A program made the position numbers and the translations under genes. From NCBI GenBank assembly GCA_036872755.1, contig JAVHNS010000015.1, positions 1,116,001 to 1,180,000 on the forward strand: a stretch of 64,000 nucleotides of DNA, in the 5' to 3' direction. This stretch comes from Orbilia blumenaviensis (Eukaryota; Ascomycota; Orbiliomycetes; Orbiliales; Orbiliaceae). The notes below the pieces were generated by a model. That model was not told where the DNA came from. It worked only from the letters and a program-made list of their open reading frames with translations, and searched no databases. Positions 12,872 to 24,737 of the stretch are shown here, piece after piece. Within the stretch, counting starts at the first letter, position 1. Each line of letters starts with the position of its first letter.

Positions 12872-13169
12872 ACTGGGACTGAGCATAAAAACCTATAATG
12901 CTAATGTCTTGGGTCTTTGAAGCTGACAACGCATGTCTAGCGTGGCCATCATCCGAATTATGAAATACCTCAATGAGATGTAAATATACGTAAAATAAAA
13001 TACAGCGCTGCTATTTTACAAGGAACAGTTTTTGAAAAAGACGAGCTGGGATAAAAACGAATAATCGCTCCTAAAATGATAAAAAAACGCTGCCGAACTC
13101 CTTCGCAATGCTACGCAAAAACAAACAAAGAAGAAGAAAAGAGAAAATCTATCGCATATATACACTGCT

Positions 13170-14898
13170 TCAAGCAGTGATGTGATTCCGGCCTGTGATG
13201 TTTCTGAAGATATTTTTTATGCCTCCCTTCTTCTCCTTAACCGCACCAGTGGCAGTGGTTGGTCGTAACTTTTCTATATTCAACATCGTCATTGAACCAT
13301 TATCCTCCATCATACCCCAGTAGACATAAGTCTGTTCAACGAACGCAACAAATCTTTCAACGTCGTTCATGTTGCTCATAGCACCCAAACTGATCCTAAC
13401 GATACCTGTGGGCTTGCCAGCCATTAGATCATGTTTATCTCCACAAGTCAATCCGGCATCGAAATTCTTCTTCATTCCTACGGCGTCCCATTGTAGAACA
13501 CTTGCTACTCCGCCAGGATTGCATACACCTCCGGATCTAATGTGAATATTATTTCTGATGGCGGCTGCTTCCACCTTCGATTTTCCAATCCATGATCCGT
13601 CCGACCGACGAATGTTAAAAGCAACAGTTGGTCCTTGTGTTGTTGAATCACCATAGGAAGCCCTTTCATCCTTATATATCTCGCAGACAGGCGCACCATT
13701 TGAATGCCGGAGACTTGATAGCCGTTCATAAGCAACCTTGGCAAGTCCGGATGCGTGTGCGGAAACCTGCTTTGGGCCCCCATATAACTCTGTGTAGACA
13801 TCCATTGCGTGCCCGAGTGCTACAATGTTGTGGAATGGTAGTGTGCCGTCCTCCAATGATTCGTGAACCTCTTCCCTCTTAGAATGCCAACTCGCACCAA
13901 TGGACATCACCATTTTTACGGTGCCACCACCAAAGTACTTTCGCTTTGTGAGGACGTCTGCTGCATCTTTTCGGACTATCAGGCCACCCAGATCTGGAAA
14001 CCCAAAGATCTTGTAAAAGCTCATGCAAACAAAATCTGGCGCTTCCTGGTGATTCGATAGATCCAGGCATCCAGTCGTCAGATACGCTGCGGCATCAAGG
14101 AGTGTATATGTATTTCGCTTGTTTTTGCGTATCTGACCGCACCACTTGAGCGGCGACCGGCGACCGTTCATGTTGCTTTGGGCAGGGTAAGCAAACAATT
14201 TAGTTGTTGAATCCTCCTCCGCTGTCGACTGCGCAGAAATCCAGTCTTCTACTTGTCCGTCATTCTGAAAACACCGCGACGCCTTCGAGTGCTCTCGGAC
14301 GCCGACAAGGCTAGTATGCGAATCCCGGTGGTATCCATACCAATAACCCTCTTCCAGTTCTCGGAATCCTTCCATAACCACCTTGATAGCTGCGGTCGCA
14401 TTTGCCACAAACACAAGATCAAAATGATCAGGTGAGGCGTTGAAGAACTTAAGGACGCGCGAACGGACGGTTTCGACTCTGGTGGATGAAAGCATGGATG
14501 AAGGAGAGGCGGAATGGGGATTGCCGAACAGGTTTGAGGTTAAATCCTGGGCGTATCTGTGCATTAAGCTGCTAGGGTACAGTGTACAGCCAGCATGATC
14601 CAAATATGTAACATCTAAATCAAAGCATTTATTAGCACTCGGCCTTCGGACGTTTCTAGATACCAATAGTCACGAGTTATGATATTCGGCTCGCACGAGG
14701 TCTCCGATCGATTTTTCATAACGTTAGGTGCGCTAAGTTCTCATGGGCCACCTTTGGACACAGAGATCCGAAGTGCGAAGCACCTCAAAGTATACTTTTA
14801 TCTATTGGGCAGCAATGAAGTGGGGGCATAAGCTTACCATTAAGGTACCCGTATTCATTTCTCCGAATTTCCTCGATCTTAGACGAATACGACCGCAT
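13170..14898 (-). CDS. molybdenum cofactor sulfurase-like PLP enzyme (NifS-like domain only)
   Basis: Two exons on the minus strand: start exon 14898-14838 (20 codons plus 1 nt) and 14614-13170, 501 aa. The later in-frame ATG at 14666 lies in the 223-nt intron and is not the start. The join makes EYGYLN-DVTYLDHAG, the standard N-terminus of this family. Class-V aminotransferase features are visible: TYLDHAG, GNPHS, the PLP-binding Lys in SFYKIFGFPDLGG (K222) and the persulfide Cys in RSGGVCNPGG (C385). Family members move sulfur from cysteine to the Mo cofactor of xanthine-dehydrogenase-type enzymes. Full-length eukaryotic enzymes also have a C-terminal MOSC domain; this protein ends without one and the 300 nt downstream encode none. 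It is therefore either a short paralogue or a cysteine desulfurase with another acceptor. Confidence 0.85.
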
Positions 14899-17457
14899 GG
14901 CTGTAGGATCTAGTCTTTATCTTTTCTTATTTTTTTCTATATTATATACCCAACAAAGAGAGGCCCCAAGAATAGGATTAAAAAGGAGAACAAAGGTACT
15001 AGTCGATGGTCCGAACAATAGATCTTAGAGTTTCGTGGAACCTGTGGCAATATATCGCTACGCAGACTCAGCTATGGAGCCTTTTCCACTAGCACCGTTG
15101 GACTTGGAGTGTATCGGAAAAAAGTGGAATTGTTGCGGGAACCGAAGATTTGGCTGTTGAACGGGGCCCCTGTTGGTGTAACAGACACGATGATATTTGA
15201 TTATGGTTCTGTGCTTGCGGATGGCAACAATCTCGAACTTTTGTTGCTTTAGACTTCGAAGACACTGAAGATTTTAGATCTTGGAATTTAAAATTTTTTG
15301 GTGCTGACAGGAACAGATTTGGTGCTGCGCTTCAACTGCCGTGTAGGGATGAGTGGTAAAATGTGAGATATGCTGATTTGGGTGTGAGATTAGAACGTCT
15401 TTATATAATCCACGTTGTACACGACGAATTCAGCAAAGATCGAGGCATTAGCGCTTTAGTTCACTTGATTATGCCCATGGGAGCCCGCGGCTTCTCGAAG
15501 ACTGGAACTGACTGCACAGGCCAGGAACATTTACTTCGCGTCGTCTCCACCTACCGACAAAGTCTCCATTTGGGAGGGCACTATGCATACTATTGAGGCG
15601 TTTCACACTGAATGTTGGCAAGAAAATTAAAATGCCTTGTCAACATGCTCAGACAGCCGGGTTAAGTTTTCGGCGTTGCGAAGACGCCCAAAGTCCCCAG
15701 ATTGCTCTGGGCCTATCTCTCGGCCGGGTGAGACGCTGCTGGCTGGATGCTCGGGCAGAAGTGGTATTAAAAGTAACCAGGTCTCTCCCTGATTGGTTGA
15801 TGCATTCAACACCACCCCGATATCCTGGATGTGGATCCTGATCGGGGACATTAAACCGAATTCTCCACAAAGCTGCATCGGAGCTGAATTATTAGATCAA
15901 GTTCAGCGTCGGGAAGATATTTTGATGCATAATGACTTTGCGGTAGGGCAAACAGGGCGCTTCAAGGCTCAAGATGTATATGAGATTTGACTGACACATG
16001 CTATGCATGCAATTGACAAAGGCACGGTTCTGATAGTTCAATTCTGTCAAAGCTTAGAATTAACTAGTTAACTTGTGGCATCTCACCGTCCAAGACATGA
16101 AAATCCAACGTCATCATATACTGGGGGAGGGCGACATTATCCTCACCCTGACCCGGCACAAAACCCGACAAATCAAGTCCGTCGCACTCGCACATGCAGC
16201 TGAATCATCAAAAACATGGGTATTTAAACGAACAGAAGCAATTCTCGCCCGTTTAATTTTCCCGGTTCTCGAGAGATTGCGATACGATATGACCGACCAA
16301 CACATTACGTGAATGGAATAGATACGTTTCAGGCCGGGTATCATTCAATCCGTTAGCATCCGAAAGAGAAATAGATAGGCTTGACAGTTTGCAATCTAGT
16401 GAAGAATATCGGTAACGGCTTCAGTGTCGACCCCGATGCATGAGGTTCTGGATTTATCGCGAGAACCGGAGCATGCCAAGTCCAACCCTAGCTCAGGGAA
16501 TGGACGGTTTGAGTTAGCTCATTTCAATTCGGTTTCTACCTGTTGTTTCTTCCCGGAAACTTTCCTTCGCAATCTAGCCAAGAGGCAGAAAGCAACAGCC
16601 GTTCGAACGTTCAGCCGCATGCCACCAATTTAACGAGCATCTCGAAACTTTGATACTTGTCGAACCAAGCTCTCATCGCTTGAACTTGCAAAGTAGACCG
16701 TCAAGGCTTAGCGTTCGTTAACCCTAACGTTGTATTAGGTCTCTTTCCAGTTACGTGGCAGGACATCTCTTGATCCAACCTGGCAAGGAAGAAACATGCA
16801 TCGATTCGCGGGCAACTAGACCCTGGAAAGCGCCTATAGACCGGCGGAGAGCCAACCAAGGGAATCCCAACAGCCCTACACGCATCAAGTTAAGTCAACG
16901 GCTTGTCCGAAAATTGGTCACTAGGCTCGAGCTATGGCCCGAGATCAGGCTATGACAGTAAACGATAAATTACACGTCCGGGAATTCTTGCCCATCACGC
17001 CGCGTCCCTGCAATATGTCGGAGTCGCAACCTGCAAGCAAAACTCTTTGGCCCTATAGGGCTCGTTCCCCGCATAAAATTGCGAGCATAGCCTGATCAAT
17101 CCCAAAGCATGTTGCTAAAATTATTTTGCAGCCCCCTTGGACCTCGCACCGAAAGGTTTTCCGAGTCTCTCAGCACATGTCTGCAATAAAACGGTCAGAC
17201 GGAAGTCTGGTAACTGGTTAGCAATCGCCGTGAATGTGTCCATCTCCCTTTTTTCTTTTTGACACTCGGCAATGACTTTTTGCGTAGACACCGGGCCCCA
17301 CTTCTGCAGTCTTAAATTACTAAAAGAAATCAAGCCTTTTTAATTTAGATAAGGCAGACACGAGGCCCGATAAGTTTTAGTAACATAGCTTCAATAGAAG
17401 ACGACCCGAGTGATATCTATAGTTAGTAAGAGCCAACAATTGTCTCGACATGAGGTT
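14899..17457. other. 2.5-kb intergenic spacer
   Basis: Short open frames only, none with a recognisable domain or an intron-consistent exon chain. It contains the promoter of the MOS-like gene at its left end. Confidence 0.45.
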
Positions 17458-18402
17458 CTATCCACTGTAGAAAAATAAGACTATCAATCGAAACCAGACT
17501 TTGGGTTCGTGTCCCCCAGGCCAACGTCGGCCTATCACATCTTCGAATAACCCTTGCATACATATTTGTGAATGGTCGTCCGCTGCTTCTGAGAGTTTTT
17601 CTCTGCCGTCGTCCTGATAGAAGTGTAATGGAGGGTGCGGCCCACTTTCAGCCTGCAAAAGTCTTAGCATCCACATCCCTAAGATAGAGTGCAGGACAAT
17701 CCTTCTCGTGACAAGATATGAATCGTAGAACTCCTTCCTCTCTTCGATGGGTATGCGATTCCAAAATATCCAAAACCGGTCAACTAGCTCGTGGAGGGCA
17801 TCAACCGCCTGCGAAGCCTCGTGACGAAACTCTGGACTCGTCCCAATTCTGTCAATCCGCATGTCGATATCTGGATCTTGAGATCGCATTAGCCCGCGGA
17901 GATATGAACTCTTATCCTCTAGCTGCTCCATCATGCCCCTTGGCGTCCCGCTCTCACCACTTGGGCCGTACAAGTGAGTAGAAAAGTATGTCTCACGCAT
18001 GTAGGAGCATAGTTCGACTGCCCCTCTCTTATTTAGCGCAGGATCTGTCCATAGGCAATTTATGGCACATGATGCCAAGAAAAATCGATTTTGGTAAAGT
18101 TGTTTGAGACGAGCGGAGCGGAGGAGGGATGCTTGGTGGGCGGCGAAGGCAGTGTAGAACGCTTTACATGTTTTGGCAAGGGCAAAAAGTGTTTGAGAAT
18201 CTGGGACGTTGGAGAGGAGGTAGAGTTTAAGGTCAAGAGGAAGATCGAGGATTGGACACCCTATATTAATATATTAAGATAATTCAAAACCAAGGGAACC
18301 AGAGTTCAATCAGAAGGCATCTTTACCTTTGCGTCGGTGGACAAGTCGTGAAAATGCCTTCTTTCGCTTAGAGATCCAATCCACGTACTTCTTCGCCGAC
18401 AT
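17458..18402 (-). CDS. F-box-like domain protein
   Basis: Two exons on the minus strand: 18402-18327 and 18260-17458, giving 292 aa. The first exon encodes a short basic leader (MSAKKYVDWISKRKKAF) and joins in phase 1 to CPILDLPLDLKLYLLSNVPD, an F-box-like start (LPxDL, then L..L..TCK). The rest is helical with many Trp and Arg residues and has no motif I recognise. F-box proteins bring substrates to SCF ubiquitin ligases through Skp1; the substrate here is unknown. An intron-free reading would miss about 85 N-terminal residues, including the F-box. The C-terminus (LFFYSG) is abrupt, so one more 3' exon cannot be excluded. Confidence 0.65.
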
Positions 18403-19204
18403 GATGTGGATTACGCACACGCTTTAATTAGGATTGACTCTGAAGTAATTCAGCTAGTTGTCTTAGTGAGGTTGGCTGTATATATATTCGATTTGGCCGA
18501 TACATAGATGGACACGAGATTGGTACTCGCGCCAGCTTCAAGACCTCTATAAAGATTAAGAAGCCCGTCTCCCCCCGCACCGGTGGATCCATGGAATTGA
18601 TTAGAAGACATTCGCGCATTTTCATCACGGGCCGGCAGCACGACTTTGCAAGCTCAGGCTTGGCATTAATTCAGCCACTATAAACTGAGAGCTGATAGCT
18701 ATCTGAAGCTTGTAACTTCGCGTTATCACACTATTTGTTCGAGGTTTATATGGGAAGGACCTAGTTTGCGACTTTTGGGTGGTAACTTTAGACTCTTTTG
18801 CTGTAAGACTAGACAGCTAGAGTTCGTACGTATTGCAAGGCTAGGCTGGTGTTTTTTTGGGATTCTGTGTCTGAGCCACAACTTGGATGCAATTAACCGT
18901 GCCACTTGTTGTATTTTGTGGATACCAACAACTTGTGGCACGGTCATCATACGTTAAGTGTTACCTATTGGCTCACAAGTTGCCCAGCTCAGTGAAAATC
19001 TTGAAAACGAGTTTTTTTCGGTGTTCGATCGGGGGCTACTTCTTAAGTGTGCATAGAATGATTATCTTGCCCTATCATCCTTTCTTGATATTACATCATA
19101 GATATGCTCAATAGCGCTGCATTCGCTGACCAACTATACCATCAAAAGGTCGCTACGTACTGCCATATTCGCACATTTGCAAAAGTTCTTGTTTAGGGCC
19201 CAAC
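18403..19204. other. intergenic spacer with hairpin
   Basis: Divergent promoter region between the F-box-like and pepsin-like genes. No gene seen. A 17-bp inverted repeat at 18896-18944 is listed separately. Confidence 0.45.
18896..18944. repeat. imperfect inverted repeat (hairpin)
   Basis: ACCGTGCCACTTGTTGT (18896-18912) pairs with 18928-18944, whose reverse complement is ACCGTGCCACAAGTTGT: 15 of 17 positions match around a 15-nt loop. It lies in the divergent promoter, about 260 nt upstream of the pepsin-like gene. It could be a regulator-binding dyad or a mobile-element relic. Confidence 0.45.
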
Positions 19205-21260
19205 ATGTATTGGCTCAGCTACCCTTTCATTTTTTGCCAAATTCTCCAAGCTGCTTTAGTATCCAGTAGTAGCGAGCAGTCCATTAACCACCCCGCAACC
19301 TCTCACTTGGGAAGAAGAGATTCAAGGGCCTATTTATGGTTAGGGGGGCGCCAGAATCCAGAAGCACAGGGTGAGTTACCCTTAAATGGTAGGCTTCTTG
19401 AAATTTCTCGGATGCAAGCCTTTATTAAACCGTGTTCGCGGACCCCGAGCTTTGTTAACCTGTCAGCGTTCATATTTGCTGACGGACTTGACTACGCGCA
19501 TATTTGCATTTATCGATATCAATATTACAGGCAACAAGAAATCGGATAAAGTTCTTACAATCCCATTATCATATAACTCCACAGTAGGTTGGTCTGCCAA
19601 CTTGACAATTGGTCGTCGCTCTTCTAGAGATGCTCGAACATTTAGACTTCTTTTAGCGACCCAAGATACAAATACGTAAGATAATTGGGGCCCCGTTTCT
19701 ATTTACCCCAGGAATTAGGTAGCACCTCGAAAATTATAAAATGACTTTGCAAATACTAGATGGATAGGAATGCACCGTCCATTTGCGTCCCCTTACATAT
19801 CTACGTGAGGCCTCAAGCTAAATGACACTCTGGGTTACGTATTAGGATCATTAAGTCAACAGAACAGCCAGTTGCAGAACAAATAAATCCCGACACAGGC
19901 CTCATTGATCCAGTATTCCGCTTCGGCAAGCACGAACTATACAATGCAAATATAACACTTCCTGAGTTCGTGCAACCCACATACGGTAACGCTCAGCGGT
20001 GTTTTGAAACTGGCAATTTTGAGGACATCCCAATTCGGGTTAAGGAATCCTGCATTTCAACAAATATTACATATGAAGAAATACCATTTCTAGACTATTA
20101 TCCTGTTTGCTTGCTTAGCAAGCAGTTTCGTGAGGATACACTAGACGGTCGCTTTGCGCTTTCACCTCAACCTATTGCGAATTTGCAAGTAGCCTGTAAG
20201 TAGAAGTCTGGATGCGATTTTTCAAGTACCTTATAAGGTTACCCTAAATTGTGCACACCAACCTCGCCTTCAACAAGCGTTGCTAACTGAGGATATCCTA
20301 ATCATAGGGGATCAATTTTCTAGTCCCGATGGCGGTTCTAAGAGTGAAAATGGGAAGCCTAGCTCTGGGCCGAATTTGAAACCACTTCCGAGTGGGTTCG
20401 AAGTGCAGTCCAGATTCTGGGATGACTACGGAATATTCTCCACATATTTGACAGCAAATAAGTCCAAAACACCCGTCATTCAGTTCAATGTAGATGAATA
20501 TGATGGTGATGTTTCGAAATACACCGGTTCTTTAGAATGGTTCCACTCGGTGTCTGATAATCCTTATTCGACAACTTGGAACGTTGCAGCTAAGGCGATA
20601 AGGATTGCTTGGAGGCATTCTTCTAATAGGTACCCGCTCATGCACGAGGAGCTACTCCAGAGTCGGCTCGTAGCAAAAGACGTAATTCAAGATAGGGATT
20701 CGCTTTTGGAAAAGAATACGACTTATCCTAATCCTGGAGCTGTTTTGGATTCGGCGAGTATGTGGACTCGATTGCATCCTTGGGTTGTAAATAGGGTTTA
20801 CGACCAGATCCCAGGAGTGGTCAAGCATAATAGCACTTACTATTTGCCGTGCGATATGCCTTCATACGCTATCCCGCAGATTAGTTTTCAGTTTAGCCAG
20901 AGTCGTGGCTCGGCAGAAAGTGGTGGGACGTGGTACCCAGTCAAGAAAAGAGATTTTATCATCCAGACATATCGGCACCCTGATATAGGTATAGTAAATC
21001 GCTTCTGGAATCTGGAAGGATAGCACATCTTAGCCTAGCTAACTATGTCGATAGCGAGTTTGTGTGCTGGGACTATCCAAAACGCTTACCGAAGTCCATA
21101 TCTAAAATGGTACCCCGAAATGGCAACAGAAAAGAAGCCCCCTGCAAGCATTGAGCTTGGGCAATGGGTGTTTAAAAGCTGGTACATCGTTTTCAAGAAT
21201 ATGAGGGACTCGACGCGAAAAGAAGGACGGCGATATGTAGGAATAGCTAAAATGGCGTAG
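19205..21260 (+). CDS. secreted pepsin-fold (A1) protein with degenerate catalytic motifs
   Basis: Five exons: 19205-19370, 19531-19675, 19846-20195, 20308-20988 and 21055-21260, giving 515 aa with all phases consistent. It has a signal peptide (about 1-18). The pepsin fold shows in ANLTIG near the N-terminus, KYTGSLEWF plus WNVAAKAI, then VLDSASMWTRL, YLPCDMPSYAIPQISF, and a C-terminal flap-end stretch (ELGQWVFKSWYIVF, then YVGIAKM). The first catalytic site, normally DTGS after a hydrophobic run, reads LLLATQDTNT (residues about 96-104). The second, normally D[TS]G, reads LDSAS (Asp about 368). Classic catalysis is therefore doubtful. Non-catalytic A1-like secreted proteins are known in filamentous ascomycetes; they may bind rather than cut. 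The middle exon (19846-20195) fits the pepsin pattern least well. Confidence 0.65.
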
Positions 21261-21505
21261 TTTTACATTGATCCCGGGTGGTAGAAATCGGCGGGAAGCC
21301 AAACGTGTAACCTAATGTTAATAAATATGCTTTAATATTTCAGTAATATTGAAGAAGAGTTCAAAAATTATGTCAGTTTATATCTTGTGATCATACATAA
21401 CCCGTAAATTAATAATAATGCAACGACGTTGAATGCCTGAGTATCAGCTTCAGCAATTCTCAGTATTTTCCAATTCATGATCATCATGACCGGCGCAATT
21501 GCACA

Positions 21506-23033
21506 CTAGGTGCCAACCCACGCGACCAAAAAGCACCACATTAACCAGAATCCCAAGATTAACCCAAATGTTCCTATCACAAGAAAAATTAATAAAACGA
21601 CAGGGTTGGCTGCTAGCATAGCAAACATAGCAACATGGAACAAATACATCCCAAGAACAGTAACATCGCCGTTAAAAACGCTAGCAAGAAAACCGTAATT
21701 TCCTGAAGACCCTAATGGAGACCAAAAGCTATAGGTGTTGAAATAAAATAGTGCCACAGTAATGATTACTAAAATCAAATTGACCCACCATAACTTGTAA
21801 ATTGTCTTCCAGTGACCCATGCAGACAGCAACAAACGTACCAAGCGCATAGAACATCATAACAAAGAAGAATGCCACCACTATTTTGCGAATTATATTGA
21901 TGTTGTTGATGTCAATAATTCCGTTGAAAGATGTTGTGCCATTGCCAGTATCAGAAGGAGGGGGCAGGAAGAATGGAGCTACAAATTGGCGCTCGCACTG
22001 CCTTGCAAAGAGAGGGGAGCCTGAACTTCTTGAGCTCACTTCGAAGAAGTTGCAATGCCCCGAAAAGCCAAAAAGGATGTAGCTTGGCTTTTCTGTTGTG
22101 CCGGTGGAAGGATTCCGAGCCGTGTAAGAAGTATCATATAAAATACTATCGGCATAACTCGAGTACCTGAGCATAATCAAAGATGTCAGATCAGGATGAA
22201 GGTAATGGGAATCCAATAGTGCTCGTGCTTGGGCATTGCAGCATTGCTAAACTTACCAGCTAGATGTGTCTTTTAGTTTTATAAGATTTGTCGCGAACGG
22301 ACTTGTTCCAGGAGAAGAACAACCCACTAACAGTATGATGAGCAGTACGACGGATACTAGATTTTTAGCTCAGGTTAATATGCAATTATGGTTATATCAA
22401 CGGGGATACCTTGTCTTTGTCCCCAGGAACCTGGAAAACGAAGCAGGGCAAAGAATTTGTCTCTATCGATTTTAAGCATACCTAGCGAGGAGAAACAATA
22501 CCACACAGCTCCAACTCTGCTTTTGCAAATATCTGTTAAGCGGTCCCAAGTACCTCGCTTCCGGGGCTCTCGCACGACAATTATGGTGCTACGTTCTGGA
22601 ACCGCCTGTGATGGATAAGCTGGTAGGATCTCTTCGCCGGGGGCTTGCGGTCTTTGAAATTGACCATTTGAGAACTGATGGTGCGCATACTGTCTTTGAT
22701 CTTCTGGGCCGTATCCCGGCGAGTATGGAACGTCTAAGACATGCACCCCTGAAGGATTGAGTGTTTGCTTTGTTTGATATAGAGAATTGTGGAAGACTGT
22801 CGACGAAGAAACTTGCGTGGTTGGAGGATAAGTAGGAGAGGTCGGGGGGATGTAGGTTGAAGCTGGCGGAGGCGCATATCCTACATTTACCGTGTATACA
22901 TGTGATCAGAATTGAAGTTCCTCCAGGTTGACTTTTGGATTTACAAACCTATTGCCATATTATTTGCTGCAGCCGCAGGAAGGGTGTCATTTTGGACTGC
23001 CTCTGGATAACTGTATGGATCCTTTTCAGACAT
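21506..23033 (-). CDS. SUR7/PalI-like four-TM membrane protein
   Basis: Four exons on the minus strand: 23033-22949, 22880-22410, 22356-22257 and 22166-21506, giving 438 aa. The order is unusual: a long Pro/Ser/Tyr-rich cytosolic N-terminal region (about 1-180), then TM1 (VVLLIILLVGC, about 187-198), an outer loop with GFSGHC (C257) and a second Cys (QCERQF, C276), and TM segments at about 314-335, 345-362 and 387-438. The loop with G.C...C before the second TM matches the SUR7/PalI (claudin-like) pattern of fungal plasma-membrane proteins in eisosomes, cell-wall stress or pH signalling. The assignment rests on topology and the Cys pattern, not on close identity. The exon joins are phase-consistent. 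Confidence 0.6.
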
Positions 23034-24737
23034 TCTGTTTCTCTCTTTTTTTTTTTTGGCGACCCGGGTCTTCGGGGTAGCGTTGGCAGCGATCAGAAAA
23101 GATTGAAGCAACTCAAGCAGTTGGTAAATCTTCCAACTCACTTCGGGTGCATCGATATGACCTGACCGGGCGGGTTGTTTAAATACACATATCAGATATT
23201 CTGTCTGTAAATAATACAATATGACCACTAATCGGATAACCAGCCATGCCAAGTAGACGGATCCGGATCAGAACAGACCCCAAGCCATGCGCGGTGCAAA
23301 GTCTTAAGGTCTGCGGCTGATAGTAGTGTCACGAAGGGGCAATTTCGAGACAAAATTATGTTTTCTAGAGAGCGCTTGGGCCTTGGATTTTAATTTTCGA
23401 ACTATAGCGCAAACTAGAACAGCGATATAGAGAGCTATGAGCACGAGCAGCTTTCGAAACATCTTCGCTGATTTCCTTGTTACCCTTTAGCTTTGTGATA
23501 CCTGGCTGAACACCCATTTGGGAGCAGGGGCTCCATGTAGTTGAGCCACAATTCGGGAGCCAAATTCACCAGCCTTGGTAAAAATTTCAGCTCGGCTGGA
23601 GATTTTAGCACCACTTTCGACTTTGGCGTGTGTAACCAGCCAACCACATCCCTTGGAATTGGATCAGTCACGCTGTCCAACGCCACGGAATTTCTTGGCA
23701 CTTGGTTTCCTGCAATGAAAAGTGGTCTGAACGGGTACGATGTTCATTTACAATTGGGAACTTTCAACTTTTTGTGCGTGATTCAACATTAATTGTAGCA
23801 AATATGCATATCTTCAATTGAAGAAGGGAGACGGCTGAGAGAATCTTCCCCGACCGATAGCGCCAGCTACAAACCTATTGCATATTAATAATACTTTCAT
23901 CAGTATTCTCTGTCTGAGAGTTTCCAAATCAAGGTTAAGAGCGCCTACAATTTTCGATGCCTCGAACCTTCTTGTCCCCATTGTTGCAAACTATCGGCAC
24001 ATCCTGGGGGGCCTTCTCGTCTGCAATTGGCTCTGTGCACAAGAGCCGCATCGGCAGCGTCTTAATATCCTCATTTAATATGAGACACGCAAGTAATTTG
24101 ATATTATACAGTGTAGTGACTCGATAGTTTCGGACAATAGGAGGCGGTAGGCCCCCTTGCACGACTTATAGAAATCCAAGAGAGCCATGCGCAAGCTCGA
24201 TAAGGGGTGCCCCCGAATCTGAACTGCGGGTACAATGTTAATAATAATAATATTAAACGATTTTATAGCCTTAGTACACCGGTACGAGTATTGTGGTGCA
24301 TACCCTTGCATGCTATGCCAGGATATAGCATGCACGCTTGCCCTCGGATCGCCGAGCACATGTGCGCAAGAATAAAGACCCTTTAAGCTTCTGCCGTTGC
24401 ATTTCGCCAAGCCAATGTATTGCCGCTTCGCTCCAGTCTGTAGCCTTCCTTCCGCTATGGTCTCTCTAAATATCGAACTTTGTGAAGCCTTCCTCTGAGA
24501 GTCCAGGAGTAAAAGAGTCTTGACGGTTCTCAGCCGCAGTCAATTGACAGATGGGTGATCCTGAAAGTGATATTAGCTATAAAGCAAAGTATTTACTCCT
24601 TGAGGGTTCCAAGTTAACCCTCCAATGGATATGACCTGACTTCTTCAGTTTCGCTGTATTCTGCCTTCATCTCTTTGGGTGCCTACTTTTCCTTCGCCTG
24701 CACTCGTCATTCTACGAGTTTTGTGCTTATATATTCA
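23034..24737. other. 1.7-kb intergenic spacer, possible gene fragment
   Basis: Upstream region of both the SUR7-like and collagen-like genes. A frame at 23541-23792 (+) has gene-like codon use and secreted-protein-like composition (LSNATEFLGTW), but it follows an in-frame TAG, has no ATG and no certain partner exon. It may be a relic or an unfound short gene. A perfect 10-bp inverted repeat, TGCATGCTAT / ATAGCATGCA, lies at 24307-24334 with an 8-nt loop. Confidence 0.35.

Noticed and set aside
14615..14666. ATG at 14666 as start of the MOS-like gene
   Set aside because: It lies inside the intron; the upstream exon 14898-14838 restores the conserved N-terminus in phase.
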